In this document: positions 60,035 to 64,000 of the stretch, one piece after another
Numbering within the stretch: position 1 is the stretch's first letter
Layout: every line of letters begins with the position of its first letter
Source: Paeniglutamicibacter sulfureus
Lineage (GTDB): Bacteria; Actinomycetota; Actinomycetes; Actinomycetales; Micrococcaceae
Reading direction: 5' to 3'
Length of the DNA stretch: 64,000 bases
Assembly: GCF_030512175.1 (NCBI RefSeq)
Contig: NZ_JAULBL010000002.1
Span: 1,238,149-1,302,148, forward strand
Program-made: the position numbers and the translations under genes
The notes under the pieces: generated by a model
Seen by the model: the letters and a program-made list of their open reading frames with translations, nothing else
Told to the model about the DNA's origin: nothing
Databases searched by the model: none

Positions 60035-60610
60035 ATGACCAAGATTGCCATCGTCACCGGTTCAACCCGTCCCGGCCGCAACAACGCCGGCGTTGCACAG
60101 TGGGTACTGGAACAGGCCCAACTGCGAGGCGACGCCGACTACGAGCTCGTCGACATCGCGGATTTCAACCTGGCGCTCCTGGATGAAGCCTACCCGGCTG
60201 CGTACCAGAACTACCAGAACGATGCCACCAAGGCCTGGGCCGCAAAGATCGCCGAATTCGACGGCTACGTCTTCGTCACTCCCGAATACAACCACTCGGT
60301 TGCCCCTGCCCTGGCCAACGCGCTGTCCTACCTGAACGCCGAGTTCGCCAACAAGGCAGCCGGCATCGTCTCCTACGGCTCCGCCTTCGGCGTGCGCGCC
60401 GTTGAGCACCTGCGCGGCATCCTGTCCGAGCTTCAGGTTGCCCACGTGCAGAAGACCGGCATGTTCTCGCTCTTCACCGACTTCGAGAACTTCTCGGTGT
60501 TCAAGCCGACCGAGCAGCAGGCCGCCTCGCTGGCTCCGGTCCTGGACCAGCTGGTGCCGTGGACCGTTGCGTTGAAGTCGGTCCGCGACTCCGCCATGGT
60601 CTCCGCCTAA
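60035..60610 (+). CDS. NADPH-dependent FMN reductase-family oxidoreductase
   Basis: 191 residues of the flavodoxin-like FMN reductase family: KIAIVTGSTRPGRNNAGVAQ is the FMN phosphate loop and FVTPEYNHSVAPALANAL is the second flavin motif. It reduces FMN, quinones, azo compounds or chromate. ATG 60035 has AAGGAG seven nt upstream; the open frame upstream (to 59987) crosses the operators. Divergent MarR control and the neighbouring Xi-class GST suggest a quinone- or electrophile-defence locus. Confidence 0.93.
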   Translation: MTKIAIVTGSTRPGRNNAGVAQWVLEQAQLRGDADYELVDIADFNLALLDEAYPAAYQNYQNDATKAWAAKIAEFDGYVFVTPEYNHSVAPALANALSYLNAEFANKAAGIVSYGSAFGVRAVEHLRGILSELQVAHVQKTGMFSLFTDFENFSVFKPTEQQAASLAPVLDQLVPWTVALKSVRDSAMVSA

Positions 60611-60637
60611 GGCCTGAATACCTAAGCCTCGAATGGC

Positions 60638-60667
60638 GGGTCCCGCGCACCATGGGGGGCGGGACCC
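60638..60667 (+). terminator. 9-bp hairpin after the FMN reductase gene
   Basis: GGGTCCCGC/GCGGGACCC stem, 28 nt past the stop; weaker than the next hairpin. Confidence 0.45.
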
Positions 60668-60742
60668 GGCCTTCGATCCTCCGTCCGGACCCATCCTTGC
60701 CGCAGGTGCTGACAAGCACGTGTGCGCGGTCCGACGGCAACA

Positions 60743-60778
60743 CGGCCTGCCCGGGATCTTTCCCTCCCGGGCAGGCCG
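60743..60778 (+). terminator. 14-bp intrinsic terminator with U-tract
   Basis: CGGCCTGCCCGGGA pairs perfectly with its complement over an 8-nt loop, then ACTTCTTTTTCC. It is the most classical terminator of the window and isolates the GST gene from the FMN reductase transcript. Confidence 0.85.
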
Positions 60779-60829
60779 ACTTCTTTTTCCGAGATGGTGC
60801 ATCCATGCACACGAAACTAGGGTTGGGTT

Positions 60830-61942
60830 ATGAGCGAAGACAAGCACAGCACCGCCGGTGCATATGTGACGGGCGCGGAATTCACGCGCGACACCAACTA
60901 CATCCAGGACCGGATCGTCGCCGATCCCGACGGGGTGCGCGCCTCCGGAGGGCCGACCGCGGGCAGTATTGGCAATGTACACGCCGGTGTGGCCGAAGGC
61001 GCTGACCTGTGGCCCGTGGAGGCCGGGCGCTACCGGCTGGTGGCGGCACGTGCCTGCCCCTGGGCCAACCGCGCCATCATCGTCCGTCGCCTGTTGGGCC
61101 TGGAGGACGCGATCTCGCTGGGCACCCCCGGACCGGTGCACGATGTGCGCTCCTGGACCTTCGACCTCGATGAGGGCGGGGTGGACCCGGTGCTGGGCAC
61201 CGAGCGCATCCAGGAAAACTACTTCAAGCGCTTCGCCGACTACCCGCGCGGCATCACGGTGCCAGCCATTGTCGATGTGCCCACCGGTGCCGTGGTGACC
61301 AACGACTACCCGCAGATCACCATGGACCTCTCCACCCAGTGGAAGGACTTCCACCGCGAAGGCGCCCCCGACCTGTTGCCGGAAGAGATGATCGAAGAGA
61401 TGATGCCGGTCATCAAGCGCATCTTCACCGAGGTCAACAACGGGGTCTACCGTTGCGGCTTCGCCGGAAGCCAGGAATCCTACGACGAGGCCTATGACCG
61501 GCTCTGGACTGCCATGGATTGGCTTGAGGAACGCCTGTCCACCCGCCGTTTCCTGATGGGGGACTCGATAACGGAGGCCGACGTTCGCCTGTTCACCACG
61601 CTGGTGCGCTTCGACCCGGTGTACCACGGGCACTTCAAGACGAACCGGAACAAGCTCACCGAGATGCCGAACCTCTGGGGCTACGCCCGCGAGCTCTTCC
61701 AGCTGCCCGGATTCGGCGACACCGTCGACTTCGACCAGATCAAGAAGCACTACTACGTGGTTCACGAGGACATCAACCCGACGCAGATCGTTCCGGGCGG
61801 CCCCGACCTGGAAAACTGGCTCGAGCCGCACGGCCGCGAGGCGCTTGGCGGAAACCCCTGGGGCACCGGCACCGCCCCGGATCCGGTCCGCGAATCCGAG
61901 AAGGTCACGGCCGGGCACAACCCCCTCTACCCGCTGGGCTGA
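60830..61942 (+). CDS. Xi-class glutathione S-transferase-like reductase (YqjG/ECM4 family)
   Basis: 370 residues. The redox Cys sits in AARACPWANRAIIVRR (CPWA), and VVTNDYPQITMDLSTQW and VVHEDINPTQIVPGGPDLE are the best conserved Xi-class blocks. Known members reduce S-glutathionyl-hydroquinones. Actinobacteria of this type normally make mycothiol instead of glutathione, so the thiol used here is probably mycothiol; this is an inference. It lies next to a MarR/FMN-reductase pair. The start has only a weak GGGTT ribosome site. Confidence 0.92.
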   Translation: MSEDKHSTAGAYVTGAEFTRDTNYIQDRIVADPDGVRASGGPTAGSIGNVHAGVAEGADLWPVEAGRYRLVAARACPWANRAIIVRRLLGLEDAISLGTPGPVHDVRSWTFDLDEGGVDPVLGTERIQENYFKRFADYPRGITVPAIVDVPTGAVVTNDYPQITMDLSTQWKDFHREGAPDLLPEEMIEEMMPVIKRIFTEVNNGVYRCGFAGSQESYDEAYDRLWTAMDWLEERLSTRRFLMGDSITEADVRLFTTLVRFDPVYHGHFKTNRNKLTEMPNLWGYARELFQLPGFGDTVDFDQIKKHYYVVHEDINPTQIVPGGPDLENWLEPHGREALGGNPWGTGTAPDPVRESEKVTAGHNPLYPLG

Positions 61943-61972
61943 TCGCGCACCGCGTCGCCACGTTCACCAAAC

Positions 61973-61998
61973 ACCCCGTCCGATCCCCCGGGCGGGGT
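61973..61998 (+). terminator. Hairpin after the Xi-class GST gene
   Basis: ACCCCG/CGGGGT stem, 6 bp with a GC-rich loop, followed by CTTTGG, 31 nt past the stop. Confidence 0.45.
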
Positions 61999-62077
61999 CT
62001 TTGGCATATCCAGGGGCCGGAGAATCCATTGCGCCGGACTCTGGCAGTGCCACGTCTGCCGGGGCTAGCGTGGAAAC

Positions 62078-63007
62078 ATGGACGGAGCAATCGACGGAGC
62101 ATTGACGGGGAAGATCGCGCTGGTTGCCGGGGCGACGCGCGGCGCAGGCCGCGGGACCGCCATTGCCCTGGGCGAGGCGGGGGCCACGGTGTATTGCACG
62201 GGCCGCAGCACCCGCGCCGCGCGCAGCGAATACGACCGACCCGAAACCATCGAGGAGACAGCGGAGATGGTCAACGCGGCCGGCGGCCGGGGCATCGCGG
62301 TGGCAGTTGACCACCTGGACTCCCACACGGTGGCGGCGCTGGTGGCACGCATCGATGCCGAGCAGGGCCGGCTGGACGTGTTGGTCAACGACATCTGGGG
62401 CGGCGAAAAGCTCATCGGCTGGGACCAACCGATCTGGGAACACAACCTCGAGGCCGGCCTGCGGATGCTGGAACTCGGTGTGAAGACCCACTTGATTACC
62501 GCCCACCACGCGCTGGGGCTGTTGGCCAGGAATCCCGGAGGCCTGGTCGTTGAGGTGACCGATGGGACCCGGGCGTACAACCGGGAACACTATCGGCTCT
62601 CCACGTTTTACGATCTGGCGAAGAACGCGCCGCTGCGCATGGCCTTCACGTTGGCGCACGAGTTGAAGCAGCATCGCTGCGCGGCCGTGGCCCTGAGCCC
62701 GGGCTGGCTGCGCTCGGAGATGATGCTCGAGGCCTTCGGCGTCACCGAATCGAATTGGCGATCGGCCACGGGCGCGGACGGGCATTTTGCCGCAATCAGC
62801 GAATCCCCGCGTTTTGTGGGCCGTGCCGTTGCGGCGCTGGCTGCGGATCCCGACGTCTTTGCGCGCAGCGGAGGATCGTTCTCTTCCGGCGGGCTGGCCC
62901 GCGAATACGGTTTCACCGACGTGGACGGCTCGGCACCGGATTGCTGGCGGTACATGGTCGAGGTCCAGGACCCCGGGTTGCCCGCGGACGCCTCCGGCTA
63001 TCGGTGA
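62078..63007 (+). CDS. SDR-family oxidoreductase (DHRS1-like)
   Basis: 309 residues. VAGATRGAGRGTAIALGEAG and VYCTGRST are the NADPH-binding segments, VLVNDIWGGEKL is a variant of NNAG, and the YxxxK pair is in STFYDLAKNAPLRM. The position of the catalytic Ser in classical SDRs reads VVEVTDGT, so a Thr may serve. The family (human DHRS1-like) has few known substrates. ATG 62078 has no strong ribosome site. It is convergent with the methyltransferase gene. Confidence 0.9.
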   Translation: MDGAIDGALTGKIALVAGATRGAGRGTAIALGEAGATVYCTGRSTRAARSEYDRPETIEETAEMVNAAGGRGIAVAVDHLDSHTVAALVARIDAEQGRLDVLVNDIWGGEKLIGWDQPIWEHNLEAGLRMLELGVKTHLITAHHALGLLARNPGGLVVEVTDGTRAYNREHYRLSTFYDLAKNAPLRMAFTLAHELKQHRCAAVALSPGWLRSEMMLEAFGVTESNWRSATGADGHFAAISESPRFVGRAVAALAADPDVFARSGGSFSSGGLAREYGFTDVDGSAPDCWRYMVEVQDPGLPADASGYR

Positions 63008-63072
63008 GAGACAGGGGTGGTGTTCCGGCATTAATCGCGCGGGCAGGGTCGCGGCGGAAAGCCAGGTGTCGT

Positions 63073-63807
63073 TCAGCGGTGCGCGAGAACGATGAGTTCG
63101 GCGGCTCCCCGGCCGACGGGTTCGCCGCTCCAGCCGCCCAGCACGGCATCGACATGCAACCCGGCGGCGAGCAGGTCTCCACGCAGCCGCCACTCGCTGC
63201 GGAAGGCAAGCACCGCGTCCTCAAGCTCGCGGGAGCCGTCGGCAAAAAGTCGGTGCTCGGTGATCTTCACCAGTCCGGCCTCGTGCGGCGCCGAATCGAG
63301 CCACAGGTGCAATCTGGTGCCGTCCGGAAGCGTGAACTGGTTTCGCGTGCAGGCCGGCGTCCAGCGTTCCCAGGCCTTCGCCCGGGGGTCGCGGGAGTCG
63401 AAGACCAACCTGCCGCCGGGGACCAGCACCCGCCGGATGTCGGCCAGCGTCCGGCGCCACTGGTCCTCGTCGATGATGGCCTGGGCCACGTGCGCGGTCA
63501 TCAGGACGGTATCGAAGGCGGCGTCGGGCCCGAGCGCGGTGGAGGTGCCCTCGACCCACGTCACCGCGTCGGCACCGGGCTTGGCCCGCGCCGCGGCCAA
63601 CGAGCCGGGATGCGGATCGATGCCCGTCACCTCGTGCCCGGCTCCGGCCAGCGCAAGGGTCAGCCGTCCGGTGCCGCAACCCAGGTCGAGCACGCGGCTT
63701 GCGGGCCGTTCGTTGACAAAGGTGAGGAAGAAATCGTCGTCGGCAGCCCAGCGGTTTTCCGCATCATAGAGATCGGCCCGCTGGGTTGCGCTCAGCAGTG
63801 AGCCCAT
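63073..63807 (-). CDS. Class I SAM-dependent methyltransferase
   Basis: 244 residues. The SAM-binding motif SRVLDLGCGTGRLTLALAGA is followed by an acidic residue after strand 2 (EVTGIDPHPGS) and a late motif LADIRRVLVPGGRLVFDSRD. The substrate is unknown. ATG 63807 gives the family start (Y-D-AENRWAADDDFF); the open frame to 63996 crosses the divergent acetyltransferase gene and is not coding. Confidence 0.9.
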   Translation of the reverse strand: MGSLLSATQRADLYDAENRWAADDDFFLTFVNERPASRVLDLGCGTGRLTLALAGAGHEVTGIDPHPGSLAAARAKPGADAVTWVEGTSTALGPDAAFDTVLMTAHVAQAIIDEDQWRRTLADIRRVLVPGGRLVFDSRDPRAKAWERWTPACTRNQFTLPDGTRLHLWLDSAPHEAGLVKITEHRLFADGSRELEDAVLAFRSEWRLRGDLLAAGLHVDAVLGGWSGEPVGRGAAELIVLAHR

Positions 63808-63930
63808 GGATATGAGCCTATGCCCGCCGTCGCGGTTGTGCGGGCTCGAACACGCCGCATCCGGCTGACGGACGCGGCGTGGCAAGGCAGCGGCGCCGCC
63901 CATCGGGAACGTCGTGGAATGATGTGCTTC

Positions 63931-64000
63931 ATGGAGATTTCCACGAAGCGCCTGGTCCTGCGGGAATTCTGGGAGGGCGACCTGGATGCGGTCCACGCCT
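63931..64000 (+). CDS. GNAT acetyltransferase, N-terminal fragment at window edge
   Basis: The last 70 bases encode MEISTKRLVLREFWEGDLDA and then VHA, a typical RimJ/RimL-type opening (TxRLxLRxFxxxDxxA). In-frame ATGs at 63919 and 63922 are alternative starts. It is divergent from the methyltransferase gene; the rest lies outside the window. Confidence 0.75.
   Translation, partial: MEISTKRLVLREFWEGDLDAVHA

Overview
The window looks like a chromosomal segment of a high-GC actinobacterium, most likely of the Micrococcaceae (Arthrobacter / Paeniglutamicibacter type). This rests on the strong GC bias at third codon positions, the frequent GTG starts with GGAGG-type ribosome sites, a DUF222/13E12 HNH nuclease, an actinobacterial HrpB helicase, SH3b-rich wall hydrolases and DtxR-type iron boxes. 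The genus is inferred from gene content only. I see no rRNA, tRNA, CRISPR array, insertion sequence or prophage.

Layout. 1-1.15 kb: a TPP riboswitch (minus strand) with a readable expression platform, controlling an SDR and a flavin monooxygenase cut by the window edge. 1.3-4.9 kb: Tex, an SdpI-like membrane protein and ferritin. 5.1-11.5 kb: a cell-wall block of three SH3b proteins, one with an M23 and one with an M15 peptidase domain, plus an AI-2E-type exporter; the M23 gene is broken by a nonsense codon inside recent 228-bp repeats. 11.6-17.7 kb: aldehyde dehydrogenase, aldo/keto reductase, a 48-residue acidic protein missed by length cut-offs, thiolase, alpha/beta hydrolase and Usp. Two related structured leader elements flank the 48-residue gene. 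17.8-34.9 kb: mixed metabolism (ABC-2 exporter, HrpB, SDR, exported intradiol dioxygenase, acyl-CoA dehydrogenase, TetR, MFS, PhzF, MscS, YqaJ-type nuclease, TIM barrel).

35-48.2 kb: an amino-acid permease and two ferric-siderophore ABC systems. The first (SBP, two permeases, ATPase) is on the minus strand. The second (SBP, two permeases, and an ATPase fused to a siderophore-interacting reductase) is on the plus strand. Both SBP genes are preceded by palindromes with AGG-N4-CCT spacing, which suggests joint DtxR/IdeR control. 48.2-50.7 kb: a divergent MarR / ABC exporter pair with an operator between them. 50.8-56.9 kb: a self-contained mannitol module with HPr and Enzyme I divergent from TetR, MtlA (IICBA) and MtlD.

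57-64 kb: DUF222 HNH nuclease, cytidine deaminase, a MarR / FMN reductase pair with three copies of a 15-bp operator, a Xi-class GST-like reductase, an SDR, a methyltransferase and the start of a GNAT acetyltransferase. Convergent genes are often separated by long perfect hairpins (14-19 bp stems), usually without a strong U-tract, that probably act as bidirectional terminators.

The best candidates for undescribed biology are the paired leader elements around the 48-residue gene, the TPP-controlled SDR/monooxygenase operon and the ATPase-reductase fusion.
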